A stretch of DNA of 64,000 bases from NCBI RefSeq assembly GCF_018294505.1, contig NC_057808.1, positions 355,186,696 to 355,250,695 on the forward strand. Direction: 5' to 3'. This document shows positions 32,661-45,538 of the stretch, in pieces. Numbering within the stretch: position 1 is the stretch's first letter; each line of letters starts with the position of its first letter. The notes beneath the pieces are model-generated. The model was not told where the DNA came from, made no database searches, and saw nothing but the letters and a program-made list of their open reading frames with translations. Origin of the DNA: Triticum aestivum. Its lineage: Eukaryota; Streptophyta; Magnoliopsida; Poales; Poaceae. The position numbers were made by a program, and so were the translations under genes.

Positions 32661-35600
32661 GACCTTCAACTACAATTAACAGCGGCGCGGGGACATCTAC
32701 TGCGGGGAGCTCTGAGCGCACGGAAGACGCGTTCCACCAGCCAGCCAACACTCATGCCACAAACAATGCCGAGTCAGTGTCGGAAATGGCAATCTTGCCA
32801 GCAATACCGACAAGCACACCTGTGCACACCAGCACAAGCAACACTCAAGCAGGTGAAACAGCCGCCAATACTGAAGTGAATGATGAAACCGATGACGAAG
32901 CATAAGGGGATGAAGATGGTGGGCAATCAGAAATCATGGTACCCCAGCCACCGTATCTTGGGCAGAGATTTGATTCGTTTGCAGATGCAAAGGAATTCTA
33001 CCAGACATATGCAAAGTTCCATGGGTTTGCGGTCAACACCGAATACCATAGGAAAATTAAAAAAACTAATGAGTACAGCAGAGGTGAGACGAGGTGCTAC
33101 AAGGCACGAAGAAACAAGAAGGGCAAAGGTGATGCGCCTGTCGTTCCGGAACGAAAGAGAGGTATCATTGTCAAGACGGAATGCCCTGTCCGGTGTAAGC
33201 TGAACGTAGATGGAGCACAGTGAGTGGTTACTGAATATTTTGACGAGCACAACCACGAGCTAATAAAGAAGTTTGACCTGGTAAAAATTCTGACCACCCA
33301 CAGAGGATTCACCCCCCTCGAGAAGAAATTCATAAAGCTGCTACATGATTGTAACGTCGGTCCATCAAGAATGGTGCAGATACTCTCCCTCATCCACAGC
33401 GAAAAGGGGTCTCTGAGTAGCATGCCCTACCTACCAGCGGACATCACAAACCTAAAGGCAAAGTACCGTAGAGAAAGCAAGTGGGCTAACATAGAAGCCA
33501 CAATAGCCTACTTCGATGAGAAAGCGAAAGAAGATCAAGATTTCTTCTACATGATAAGATTGGACGATGAGGACCGTGTTAGGAACATGTATTGGGTGGA
33601 TGGTGCTGCGAGAAGAGCCTACAAGCATTTGCGAGACTGCATTAAAACGAAAGGTGCTGGGCAAGCGCAGAGAAGTCGTCTGAAGGGGAGTTCCATAGGA
33701 ATGTTCAACTTCGATCAACCTTGGTTTGGTCCCATGCCTAAAAAAGAAATAAGGTCAAAAACAAAATAGGGGTGATATTCCCATACCCACTATTCGGAAA
33801 AAAAGCTTGCCATAGCAGCTCAAACCTCCGATCGGGAAATGGGAGTTCTAACCGGTCCTCTTTCGACGCGACATATCTCACTAGTATGTACAAGATGCCA
33901 TGCGCTCCATCCATAGGAATAAATAACCACAATCAGTCATTGCAGTTCAGATGTGGGCTCGTTCGGAATGAAGACACGGATGGGTACGTTTGGATGTTCA
34001 AGACCTTCTTGGAGTGCATGGATGGACTTGCTCCGATGAACATAATAACAGACCAGAATTTTAGCATGCGTGCAGGAATAGAGGAGGTCTTTCCGTTGGC
34101 AGTGCACAGGCACTGCAGGTGACACATTATAAAGAAGGCTGAGGAGACACTAGGACCGTTCTTTGCTGACCGTCCAGACCTGCACAAGGCATTCGAGCTG
34201 TGCGTGGACCACAGCTTGACGGTGGAGGAGTTTGAAAGGAGCTGGATGGCTATGATTGAAACATATCAAGTCCAAGACCACGAGACGCTTGCTAGCTTGT
34301 GGGAGAAGCGAATGTACTGGGTGCCGGCCTACTTCATGCAGTGCTTCTTCCCGTTTCTGCAGACTACACAGCGCAGTGAGGGGTTCAATGCTGTTCCGAA
34401 GCGGTACGTGAGCCCTGGCAACTCATTGCTACAGTTTGCCAAGCAGTACACCGCTTTGCAACAAAAAATACTGGGATCCGAGCTACAGCAAGAAGCAAAC
34501 ACCGCGCTCAAGCAGCCAAAATTGCTAACGTATTTACCAATGGAGAGGCAGATGAGCAGGATATACACCAACACGATTTTTAACAAGTAAGTCAGTTGTG
34601 TTACAATCTTATTTGCACAAATCATGAAGGTACCAGGTGCCATGTAGAATGCAATGCAGTTGAAATGCTTATTTGAAAATGATGATTGTGTTGAAAAGTA
34701 GCCATTAGGTATAGAGTAAACATGATATGTAGTTGCCGTGCTTAATGAACTACAGTTTGCCATGCTTAATGAACTGCAGTTTGCCACGTTTACTCAACTG
34801 CAGTTACCATGTTTGCTTAACTGGAGTTGCCATGTTTGATGAACTGCAGTTGCCATGTGTAATGAACTGCAGTTGCCATATTTAATGAAATGTAAATTCC
34901 ACTGGCCATGATGGTATGGAATGCAAATGCCAAATTGAAGTTGTTATGTAGTTGCCATGTTTAAATGAACTGCAGTTGCCATGTCTAATGAACTGCAGTT
35001 GCCATGTTTACTCAACTGCAGTTTCCATGTTTAATGAACTGTAGTTGCCATGTTTGAACGAATTGTAATTCCATTGGCCACAACAAACAAAAGGTGCTGC
35101 AAAAAAACTTCACACAAGAGTTTAACAAAAACCACACAAAACTTGCAGATTCTAGAAAGAAATAAAGTGTGCCAGCATGTACACGGCTTTCCAGGTGGAC
35201 GAACATACGTTCAAGGTGTGTTCTATGATGGGCATGTCGGATTCAGAACCTGAAGACCCTGACAAGGGAAGGAACTACTTTGTGAAGGCATCGATAAGAG
35301 AAGGCGAATACTACTGCCAATGCTGCAAATTCGAACGGGACGGGATTGTGTGCTGTCACATTCTAAAAGTAATGGACTTGAACGCGGTGACACGAATGCC
35401 CCGCCATTTCATAAGCGGCGATGGACTTGGGACGCTGACGACGCATTGGCGCCGCAAACATCAAACGCAGTTTTGGCCGTGCATGACGAGAGACCAGAGT
35501 TAACCATGGAAGCCGTGAGGCACGTTGTGTTGACAAAGAACTATGCTGAACTAATTGATGAAGCGTGCAAGAGTGATGAGACAGCAAGGGTCGCAGAAAA

Positions 35601-35877
35601 ACACAGGAAGGCCCTCAAAAGAGAGCTTGATGAGATCAAGAAGAGGAAAGCTGAGGAAGCCTTACACAGGTTCCCCCGCACATCAAGTGTGCCTTCGTCC
35701 ATAGGGCCATCATCTGAAAACTCGGAGGTAGGATCTGGAACAGCAAGCACACAAACACAGGTTAGGAACCCGCCCCGTTCCATCACAAAAGGGCGTCCAA
35801 AAGAGACAAGATACAAATCGGGATTGGAGATTCAGGCAAAACACAAGAAACCAAAGAAAGGGACGGGCAATCCGTAA
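32661..35877 (+). pseudogene. FAR1/Jittery-type MULE transposase with SWIM zinc finger, disabled by stops and frameshifts
   Basis: Exon 32661-34586 follows a good acceptor (ttttttaatgcag); intron 34587-35148 (GTAAGT...TTGCAG); last exon 35149-35877. The domain order is that of FAR1/FHY3-family and Jittery-type transposases. A FAR1 zinc-binding domain (FDSFADAKEFYQTYAKFHGF, ECPVRC, HNHEL) covers about 32960-33260. The MULE DDE core has FDATYL near 33860, IITDQNF near 34045 and QRSEGFNA near 34370. A SWIM finger (CQCCKFERDGIVCCHIL) lies near 35320. Breaks seen: in-frame TAA at 32903, TGA at 33221, a frameshift between about 33745 and 33850, TGA at 34120, TAG just after the last splice acceptor, and a frameshift near 35412. 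Several are at tryptophan or glutamine codons, fitting C-to-T decay after methylation. The gene reads inward from the left end. Confidence 0.9.
34730..35065 (+). repeat. cluster of TTGCCATG motifs inside the transposase intron
   Basis: About ten copies of 'ctgcagTTGCCATGttt(a)atgaa' are spaced 20-30 bp apart, with a few degenerate ones (ttgccgtg, ttgccacg). The repeated unit here is longer than the core and includes aatgaactgcag between motifs. The intron is made almost wholly of these repeats. Confidence 0.9.
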
Positions 35878-35994
35878 ACAACATTGGAGCACTTTGACTT
35901 GGTCCATGGTGACATTTTTTTTGTAATCTAGATGTTCTAAATTTTGTAAAAACTGGAGAATGACTCTTCAGGTGCATCAGAATCTGAAGTAAAA

Positions 35995-36215
35995 GTGCCA
36001 TGAAGGAATAGCTGCAGTTGCCACGTGTATGGCACTGAATTTGCCATGTTCCTTGAACTGAATCTGCCATGCAATTTCTACTGAATCTGCCATACCATTT
36101 CTACTGAATCTGCCATGCCATTTCTACTGAATTTGCCATGTTTTTTTTACTGAATTTGCCATGTTTTTTTTTACTGAATCTGCCATGTTAGTTGTACTGA
36201 ACATGCCATTTTAGT
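35995..36215 (+). repeat. cluster of (a/c)TGCCATG motifs between the two convergent genes
   Basis: Roughly eight units of the form 'tttctactgaat(c/t)tgccatg' lie 20-30 bp apart, directly after the transposase stop. The motif is a variant of the one seen elsewhere, now with 'actgaat' as spacer. Confidence 0.85.
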
Positions 36216-38589
36216 TGTACTGAATCTTCACCGCGTAGATTTCCATGTTCAGTCAGCGCATTTTAGTCACACATATTGTATTGTGGTGCAAACTATGGGA
36301 AACAAGCTGAAACGGTCTCGTGCAGCAACCGCACAGGTTACTGCTCCGTGATCAAACTACCATGCTAGCCGGTATAGTTAGCAGTGCAAAAAACCCAAAA
36401 ATCCAAACAAGAAAGAATGATAACTTTCACTAACCATGACTGATCAACTACATTTGCCATGTTTTCAGACATCAAGGACGCATTCAAAACACCATGCTGG
36501 TACTACCAACCCACAAGCACATAATAATACTGAAAACACATAAACGTATCTGCTGTCAAACCTAAGTAGGTTCACATCCACACATATATTGCAAACTATT
36601 CAAATGTCACTCACACGCCACCACTGTAAACTAGGCTACGGGGAGATGCAGTCATAGCATATTACACGGACATAGTTTATAAAAAACAAGGTAATACCTT
36701 ACATTCCTCGGCAAGAGAATGTAAGGTAGACGTTCGGTCAGGAGCACCACGTGATCACTTGTACTTCTTGGCGGCTTTCTTCACAGCTTCCTCTATGAAC
36801 TCACGTGCGTTGGACCGCGTGTTGAAATCTTCATTCATCAACCAGTTCCATGCGTAAATTTTGCGGAGCTCGACGAGCATTGCAGCTGTGACGACAGGAA
36901 ACCGTCGACCTTCCCACTTTGCAAGGTATTCCAACGTGTGGAAGCCGCAGTCGTGCCTAAACAAGAAAAGAGTCAGGTTAACTCACAAGAACATGCATAA
37001 AAAATCATAAACTTCAATTCAGAGGTGACAAAAAGAGAGGGTGAGCATTGGTTTGGAGGACACATGAAGAAAAGATGGGAAAATACCGGTTTTTTCCTTG
37101 CTTCGTAGTCGCCACGTACTCAATTGGAAAATGTCTGATCTGGACCTTTGAGTTTTCATAGTGACGGTTCCATGTCTCTTTGAGGTTGTTGATGAAGTAT
37201 TCAGCATGCGTAGTAAGGTCTGCATCAGCTTCTGAACGCATTGAATCAAGCACCTCAAAACGTTGGTTCTTCAGGTCAAGGCAGATCGCATAGTGGTGAC
37301 CACACTTGTCGTGTGGGTCGTGTGGTGCAAGCTCCTGGAACATGGGGAACAAGACATGCAAACAAAAATGAAGGAAAGAAAAGAAGCAGAGCTCACATTA
37401 AGAACAGAAATGATGTAGTTGGGAAAATGACATGTAAAGATATCACCGATTACACTAACAAGCACATGAGTGACTACGAAAGCATCAAGGGTCCAAGAAA
37501 AGTGGACCAACGTATAACGTTTAGTTGTAGTGGGTAATTAAAAGAAGTTGCCGTCCATGTATGAACAACGTTGTCATGTATTTTAGTTTGAAGTTGCCAC
37601 ATAGGTTGTATTAGGAAAGCAAATCAGAAGTCATTTTACATGGCAGCTGTTGCCACATGAAACAGCTGTCACAAAACAGGGTGTAGCCCACATCTGAAGC
37701 ATAGCTACTGGCAAAAAAATAACATGGGAGGAAAAAAATGTGCAAAAAGGAAGGAGTACTCACATATTTCTTCATTGTGAGCTTGAAATCACCATGTGCA
37801 GCAAAATGCTTCCTCAGGATTTTCTGGTGGAAGTCACCATCCCATATTTTGCACGTCACAATGTACTGCATGATTGTTTTGTCGGGAGACATATCCATAT
37901 GCCTGTTGATGAAGTCAATCCCACATGCAACAACATTCTTCGACATTTTACCGAGTGGCCTCACAGACTCGGCAAGATCACCCAGGTCAACGTACATCGC
38001 ATCACATTGTATGATCTTGGTTCTGTCCAAACATGAGCTGTATGAAAATGATATAACATGAAAGATTCATGTCTACTAAGTGAAAAGAAGAAATAAAACG
38101 TAAACGGAGCATATCTAGAAATATCAAAAGGATGAATAGTAAAAAGAGCAAAGCGAATGAGAGGTTTATGTGGGTGTGGTCATTACGCTTTCAGCTCCTT
38201 CATGTGATTGCTGTTGGACCTCGCATTTCCAAAGCGCTTGACAATTTCGTACAACTGGTTCTGATCCTTTGTGGCCTTGACTTCCGGCTCATAATCATCC
38301 GCGGGTGGCGCGTGAACTACCCTACGCTGCCTCACAGAACCAGGGGTGGCACTTCTAATGGTATCCTCAAATACGGACTCAGCAGGCACGTTGGAACTTG
38401 ATTGGCCCTGACCTCATGAGGACCTCCTCTGCAATGCTGCCTCCTCAATCCTACGCTAAGCTTCATCAAGTGACGGCGTAATCGCCTCAGGGGTGGTTGC
38501 ACGGATCAAAAAAGTGGGTTAAGAATCATTGGAAAACAAAACAAATCTAGTTTGAAATAAAGGTTGCAGAAATATGAGATGTAGGCACA

Positions 38590-38790
38590 GAAAGTAGGGA
38601 GTTGCCATGTGCAGGCAACTCCAGTTGCCATGTGCAATGCATTGTAGTTGCCATGTGACAACAACTATAGTTGCCATGATGTATCAACTGTAGTTGCCAT
38701 GTGCTTGCAGAATGGAAAAATAGAGTATGGCAACAAAAAAATGTAGGTGACAGCGTGCAAGCAAATCCAGTTGCCATGTCCATCAGAGAA
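38590..38790 (+). repeat. cluster of TTGCCATG motifs in an intron of the Ulp1-like gene
   Basis: About five copies of 'agTTGCCATG(t)' are present, several followed by 'gcaact' or 'caact', which gives small hairpins (ttgccatgtgcaggcaact). They keep + orientation although the host gene runs on -. Confidence 0.88.
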
Positions 38791-40124
38791 CATTTGCCAT
38801 CACAAGTGAGAACCCAAAAAAATGCTTGGAACAAAAGTCAGACTAAAAAGATATATACACGAATATGATAAACGCATAAAGAAATGTACCTTGCACAACC
38901 GGCTCTGCGAACTTCACGGCCTTCTTGCCCTCGACCATTGGCTGCGCCATCATTGGGGCCATGCCTGCCGGGAAAGCAAAGGCAACTGGTGAAGGATCTT
39001 GCAACACTGGTTCATCTTGACTGCGATCAATGCCAAGGCTACAGCTCGGTGGGTGGAAGACCATTGGGTGCCTCTCCTGCCTACTGGCCGGACCGCGAAC
39101 AACTTGCTGGGCAGAATCCAAGGGTGAAAGATCAACAAACATTTCTGCATCGGCTGCTGCAGAGTCACCAGGCTTATTCGTAGGACGGGGCGTGCTGTCA
39201 GCGGTATCAGTCGCAGCTTTCTTGACAATCTTCTTGTTTGGGCTGTAGGGGACACCGATGTTGACTGGGAGCTTAGAAGTGCGCAGATTTAAGCTGGGGT
39301 TATCCACTGCGGGTAAAGACGCAGTCTGCTCCGCACGTTCACCTCCGTCAGTCGTGCCCGGCTTGCCACCTGGGTCGGTTGTACTCCGGTCTTCCGTTCT
39401 CTCCATAACATTGCTTCTGGCAGGTGGTGGGAATAGTGTGGACGCAGGCACATAACCAGAGTCATCTCTGCTGCTCCTAGCTACAGCAGGCGCGTTGGGT
39501 GTGTCTGCAGATTGCTTGCGGGGGCTACGACGCCTAGGTGGAAGACCAGCTCGCGCAACGGTCACCTTGGCAACCTCTGGAGCACCAGAAGCTGGAGCTG
39601 TTGTGCCAAGAGTCTCACCTATGGATGGCATATCATTATGAACTGTCGCCTCAGCCCCTTCTTTCGTGGACGAAGAAGTGCCACCACCCACGCGCTGGGA
39701 ATCCGTGTCAGATGAGCGGGAATCTTCCTTGCTTAGGTTGATCTCTGGGGCGTCCACTTCAACACTTGCTGATCGGGTCGCATGGCTCATAGCAGCATCC
39801 TTCATTGCTAGCAGAGTGGACAATATTTCAGCAGTCCTAGCAGATACCGACTCGTCACTCCCAGATGTACGGATGCCTGCTGTCGTGGCCTACACATCTG
39901 CAACCGGCGGAGATGTTCGGCCGCTTGCATCAGAGCTAGTGGGAACAGTGGACGGTGCAGCAGCAGGTTTGTGCACTGGCCCCTCATGAACGCTTGAGTT
40001 GCCACCTGTCGACAGCTTTGAGTGTATGTGTTCGAGTGGGTCTCTGGGGTTCTGCTTCGTCACGCGTGTGGTAGTCTTCTTCACCCTGAAAAAAAACACA
40101 CGGACATTGTTAGATGAACAGATG

Positions 40125-40385
40125 ATAGTTGCCATGTAGGTGGAATAAAGAGTTGCCATCTGGACCAGTTAGCAGTTGCCATGCATAACAAGCAGCAGTT
40201 GCCATGGTAGACATCTTAAAAATGTAAGAAATGTGTGATGTGCCAGGACTGCCATTTCAAAACTAGGTGTGGATGACTGCACAAACAAATGGGAAAGCTG
40301 GTAGTTGCCATGTAGGTGGAATAAGAGTTGCCATTTTGCCTAGTTAGCAGTTGCCATGCAAAACAAGCAGGAGTTGCCATGTAGT
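40125..40385 (+). repeat. cluster of TTGCCATG motifs in an intron of the Ulp1-like gene
   Basis: At least seven copies lie in two similar blocks (40125-40205 and 40300-40383), each reading 'agttgccatgtaggtggaataa-gagttgccat-...-agcagttgccatgcaaaacaagca'. The block itself is therefore duplicated in tandem about 170 bp apart. Confidence 0.88.
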
Positions 40386-42044
40386 AAAAAGGAATAGAGC
40401 ATGGGAGAAACAGCAGTTGCAATGTGGGACTGATGGCAGTAGCCCATGTGGCAAGCTGAACAGCTGCATTGAAAGGCAAAAAATATAGCAATATGGCAAT
40501 GAAGAAAGAACATGGATAACCTACTTCTTGACTGTCTTCCTCAAATCTGGCAACACGACAGGATCACCGGTGTTGGACGTCGACGTACGAGGAGATGACC
40601 TAGTGGAATGCGTGTCACCAGCAATAGGGGCACCCTTGTTCAATCGAGCAGAAACACGGGTTGGCGTTGGTGCTTGTTTCATCGTAACTGCTCGTCCACC
40701 AGCTGTCGCCTCGCTGCACATATAAGAAAGAGGCAAAAAAAGGTGCCAAGTGTCAGACACGAAAATCGTTGCCACGCTTAGCAAAAATATATGGAAAAAG
40801 GGGGTTAGTCTGTTCGAAAGGATAGACAAAACAATACACTAAAAATAGAAGTCGAACCTCCTCCTAGCAGCTAAGGGATCGGTCCTAGGTCTCTTGACAG
40901 GAGAGCCCTGCCCAACCTCCTCTGTATCCCTCCCCCTCTTTGAGGGCAACACCCCCTTGCCTCTCGCAGCTGTCTGTTATTTGACTTTCTCCGGTGAGGG
41001 GACATCTGGTACACCCTTGCCCTTCTTACCACCTGCACGAACATCGACATGTTCATCATCGTCGGTGTCATGTTGCATGTTCACCATGTCATCGTCATCG
41101 TCCTTGTCGAGAGCAGCATCTCCATCTAGTTCATCTTGTGTGTCGGGAAGCTCCTGCGAGCTGTCGTAGTCGTACCGACCACGGCAACCAGTTGGCCGAT
41201 GTGTCCGTTCTGCAACGAATCGAGTGAACTGCCTCGCAACCACGTCGCTGTCAGAGCCATTAAGGGACGTCCAACCCTCAACCAACTTCCCGAGCAAGCT
41301 GGTCATTCCGGATGCAAACTTCCCAATTAGATGCTCAACAGGTGCCCTCGCCTGTGCGCGAAACAAGAAGCAGTAGTAACCAACCGTATTAAAGTCGCGT
41401 GCACAAGATCAAAATAAACCAAACACAACCATAGATATATATCCTTGATTACCTCAACAGGACAAGACGGAGCTGAGTGCACATCCATCCACTTTCCAAA
41501 GTTGTGAGGCCCACCAAACACGATGTAGTCTATAGCATGCTTGGCCATCAGCTAGAAAAAACCAAAAAAAACAGCTAGCATGTAAAGATAGAAAACAATG
41601 AACACTAACTAACAGTTCATGTATTGCAACAAAAAAGAGGTGTAGAATAGAAGTTTCAAAATGAATGGCAAAGTTGCCATGTGGCGTAAGACATGGATAC
41701 CATGCGCAGACAGCCATGGCTAACAAGGTAGTCATCTCTTGTTGGCCACGGACGGTTGCCGTATGGGGATTTTTTCATATGTTATGCAGCGTCAAAAATG
41801 AAAGGATGCCGTGCAAAGAAAAGAAGCCAGAACTAACCTGCAGTTTCCTGTATTTTGTATCAGTTATCTTGTCCGCGGCAAGCACCGCCTTGACAACATC
41901 GTAAGTCCATGCAGAAACAACAAACTTGTGTGGAGGCGGCGGTCCTCCTATCCCAGTAAAGTCCACAATAGACAAATGAAGACGATCGACGTACATGAGC
42001 TGATGTACAACAATTTAAAAAGAAAAAATATGAGTTGCCATCAT

Positions 42045-42240
42045 GTTATTTTGCAAAAAAGAAGCTAACGCATGATCCGTCAATCATCAAGTTGGAGGGC
42101 ATGAAGAAGGAAAAAGAATTGCCATGTATTTCTGTTAGTTGCCATGTATTTCTGCTAGTTGCCATCTAGTTATGTTGGCAATTGCTATCTTGTTACAGTG
42201 GCAGTTGCCACAATGTCACCATCATGGTTGCCATGCATGC
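42045..42240 (+). repeat. cluster of TTGCCAT(G) motifs in an intron of the Ulp1-like gene
   Basis: Seven or so copies of 'gttgccatgta' or 'gttgccat(c)' are separated by 'tttctgttagt' or 'tatgttggc' spacers, again all on +. Confidence 0.85.
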
Positions 42241-43374
42241 TCAAGGAGCTAGGAGTGTTTGCAAAAAGAGTAGTACAAAAATACCATTAAATGGAGCCGA
42301 CAACCCTTCTGGTACATCTTGTTTGAGAATGCATCATGCAGGAAGTCTGCAATGAACTTACATCAATTCATGTTCTTCACTTCTTTCAGTTTTGCCTGCA
42401 CGACACAAATTTTGGGACAAGAAGTTGCTGCATCAGAAATCAAAATGGGAAAACATCAAAAAACCGGCAGTGAGTAACTTACAGATGACATAGGAGTCAA
42501 AAGATTGAAGGAAAAATGAAGGAGTAGAGATACATCATTCACCAGGATGGGGAAGCATTTGTTGCTTGGGCGAAGAGATGTGGTCGGCGCAAAAACAGCT
42601 GAGATCAGTACATGAGTAGCTTCATCTTGAAAACCTCGCCATGGGTTGTCATGCCCTCCAGTGAATTTGCCAGCACGGTCGTGTTCGGCATGGATGTCAA
42701 CCCAGGAAACAAACGGGCAAACAACGTTTCCTCAATCGTGTTATTGACTTCATACGGGACTTTGATCTCTCCGCGGGGCACAGCTAACGCGCAGAACACA
42801 GATTCCTCGTCTAACGGCAGTCTTCCACGTCCCGGAATCACAAATTCCCTGGAGGCGGGCTCGTAAATCTCACCGAGCCAGTCGCATACAGGATTCACTA
42901 GATTCTTGCACCAAACATCCATCAGAGCCTGCATCCCCAACTCAGCAGCAGCTCCCTTCTGGTCGTCGGTGAATCCCTCGATCAATATAGTCAGGCGTTC
43001 CTGTGAAGCCCTATTGCGATTACGTTTCTTCTTCTGCAAAACAGAGAAATGATCATTTGTTGCCATGTTTCACCATTATGAAGGTTTAGACCCTATCAGA
43101 CGATTGCAAACTCAACATGACATTCAAAACATATGGGGGGAGTGGGGCTGGGGGTGGACAGTTACCTCATCGCCGTCTGTTGTCCGTCTAGTTGCGCGAT
43201 TCTGCCGCGGTAACTCCATGAAATCATCATCATCCTCTTGATGATCACCGCGAGCCATTCTGCTGATGTAAGAACAAAGCAAAAATGTCAGGGTGAAAAT
43301 GAAACTATGAAGTAAGCAGCCGCCACCCAACAGAATGTACTTGCCACAAAGGCTCAATTGAAAAGTGGCAAAAA

Positions 43375-44650
43375 GTACTAAGTTGCCATATATTGTGGAA
43401 ACATATAATGTGGCAACATATAATGTGGTAACTCACACTCTGTTCTCATACAAAAAATGAGTTGCCGCATATTCAAAGGCGAATGTACTAGGTTGAAATT
43501 GCCATGTTAAAAATGCAATACAATTCAAAAAGCGTTGAAAACATCTACTCAACAACATGTAATGTGGAAACTCACAAACTGACCTCATATTAAAAAATGA
43601 GTTGCCATGTAGTACGGCCAAAAATATGTTCAGATATCACAAGTCGGTATGGGCAAACACAAAAAGTGAGTATATTGTACAGAGAATTTGCCGCATTATC
43701 CTGCCTATATCATGGCAACAACCTTAGTGTGGTAACAGAAATACTTACCACATATAATCATACTATGCGGCAACTGACACATTTGATCAGGAAATTAGTT
43801 GCCTTCCAGTGCACATAGTTGCTGAAACTGCCATGACTACCTATTTACTACACTTTATCAGGCCTACAGCATGGCAAAACAGCCATATTGTGTGCACACA
43901 AAAAGTTGCCGCATGGAAAACATATTTGTGGCAACTGCCACAGTTGATCAGGGAATTAGTTGTCATCCAGTGCAGATAGTTACCGAAACTATCATGTCTA
44001 CCTTCTTACTACACTTTGAAAAACAACTACCTCGATCTAGGGTTCATTGGCAACTATCATAACCTGAAATTCGTCAACAAAAAACTTCCTGCACTGCTCG
44101 CAAAAATAGCATTTCAAGACAGTACGTAACTATGAACACCCACACCACCTACGATTGTCCAATGATAAATGTGGCAACTAAACACATTGGCTTCATTAAG
44201 AATCTACAGTTCATAAGGCAATTTAACAAAATGTTGAAGTTGCCATGTTAACGCAAAAGAAACTAGAAACAAAAAGGGACACATACTACAATGCACAAAC
44301 ATATAATGTGGCAACTCACACCCTGTCCTAATATAAAAATGAGTTGCCATATCTTCACAGGCAAGTGTGGTAGGTTCAAATTACCATATTAAAAGTGCAG
44401 GACAACTCAAAAAGTGCATAAAAACATCCACCACACAGCATGTAAATCTGGCAAACACACACCCTGACCTCGTATTAAAAACGAGTTGCCATGTATGTTC
44501 ATATATCACAAGTCAGAAGGCAAAACGCAAATTCAGTTAACAATACAGTGAATTTACCCCATTATGCTGCCTACAGCATGGCAACAGCCATTGTGTGTTC
44601 ACAACATTAGTTGCCACATGGCAAGCATGTTTGTGGCAACTGGCACGGTT
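43375..44650 (+). repeat. long tract of 'tggcaact/agttgcc' repeats upstream of the Ulp1-like gene
   Basis: Units of about 60 bp and longer blocks recur. The block 43680-44060 and the block 44520-44760 share phrases such as 'cctgcctacagcatggcaacagcca', 'gttgatcaggaaattagttgccttccagtgcaca' and 'cacaactacctcgatctagggttcaat'. A large-scale duplication of about 0.8 kb, diverged by perhaps 15%, is therefore present within the leader side of the protease gene. Confidence 0.75.
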
Positions 44651-45538
44651 GATCACGAAATTAGTTGCCTTCCAGTGCATACAGTTCCTGGAACTACTAT
44701 GGCTGCCTTTGTAATTCACTTTGAAACACAACTACCTAGATCTAGGGTTCAATCCCAACTATCAAACCCTGAAATTAACCAACAAAAAACTTCCTGCACC
44801 AATGGCAACAACATTTCAGGGCAATGCATGACTAACAACTACAAAAACGCCGGCTCAAATCGAACCGCAACACCCGGATGTGGTTGCGGACATGGCGAGC
44901 CACACCGGCATCACTGCCACCGCGGCGGCGACGAACCTGCGCAATGCCATCCTAAACGGCAAACACGGGACTCCGCCATCGACGGGAACGCCGGAGCACC
45001 GCGATTACGCCATAATCACTATGAATCTCGAGCGGAGAAATCCACCGCAGATGGGAGAGGGGAAAATGCAGGGAGGAATGTCAGCGCAGGGAGAAGCATT
45101 ACCTTCAAGCTGCGGGCACTCCGGCGTAGACTCTCTGGTCCGGCGAGCCTCACCGACGGCCGCGAATGCCATCGACTATTCCGCCTCCGCCGCCTCCTCC
45201 TCCTATCGGCTTCTCCTCCAATTGAATGAACTGCTGCGGATGGTGGGTTGGGTGAGTAGAGAAGTGGGGGGAGTAAATGGAACCGCGCACGATGGGGGTG
45301 TGAAGTATGCCGTGCTAGACGGCAACCGCATTCGGGCGACGCGTGCGGGCGCAACCGCAGTCCCACCGCACGCCCCCGAGTGGCAACCGTTGACCGCGGA
45401 GAGGAAACCGGCGTGCGGACGACCCCTCTTACACACCACACAATCGACTTGTCCTACGTGGCACACGAAATCAGCCAGATCGTGTCAAGATTCGTGCAGT
45501 AGCTACTGGACGGTAACGGATGCGTGTGTGCGAGTTGG
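44651..45538 (-). other. GC-rich right sub-terminal region of the MULE, likely promoter/5' UTR of the Ulp1-like gene
   Basis: The long overlapping frames on both strands at 44870-45540 share no motif with any family I know. Read on - this is the region directly upstream of the protease gene, next to the element's end. MULEs usually place promoters in or beside their terminal repeats. Confidence 0.45.

Larger units (their letters stand above)
36755..43258 (-). pseudogene. Ulp1-like (peptidase C48) gene carried by the MULE, multi-exon, with premature stops
   Basis: Start: ATG at 43258 (MARGDHQEDDDDFMEL), exon 43258-43166, then exon 43033 to about 42605, and at least eight further exons with good GT...AG borders down to the stop at 36755. 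The middle is long, charged and probably disordered (DDDDDMVN near 41090; PPRRRSPRKQ near 39520). It includes basic clusters such as VKRPRTDPLAARR near 40880 that could be nuclear signals. The last two exons form a Ulp1 catalytic domain: His in GHHYAICLD (about 37295), Asp in VLDSMR (37246), Cys in HDCGFH (36948). Ulp1 enzymes remove SUMO or related modifiers. Breaks: a frameshift near 42610 and stops near 42392, 40978, 39890, 38445 and 38418. The triad itself is retained. It is transcribed inward from the right end and converges on the transposase gene. Confidence 0.82.

Noticed and set aside
30779..44650. CRISPR-like array because of evenly spaced TTGCCATG units
   Set aside because: Plant nuclear DNA, repeat unit of 8-20 bp with variable degenerate spacers, and no Cas genes; it is dispersed motif repetition in a MULE.
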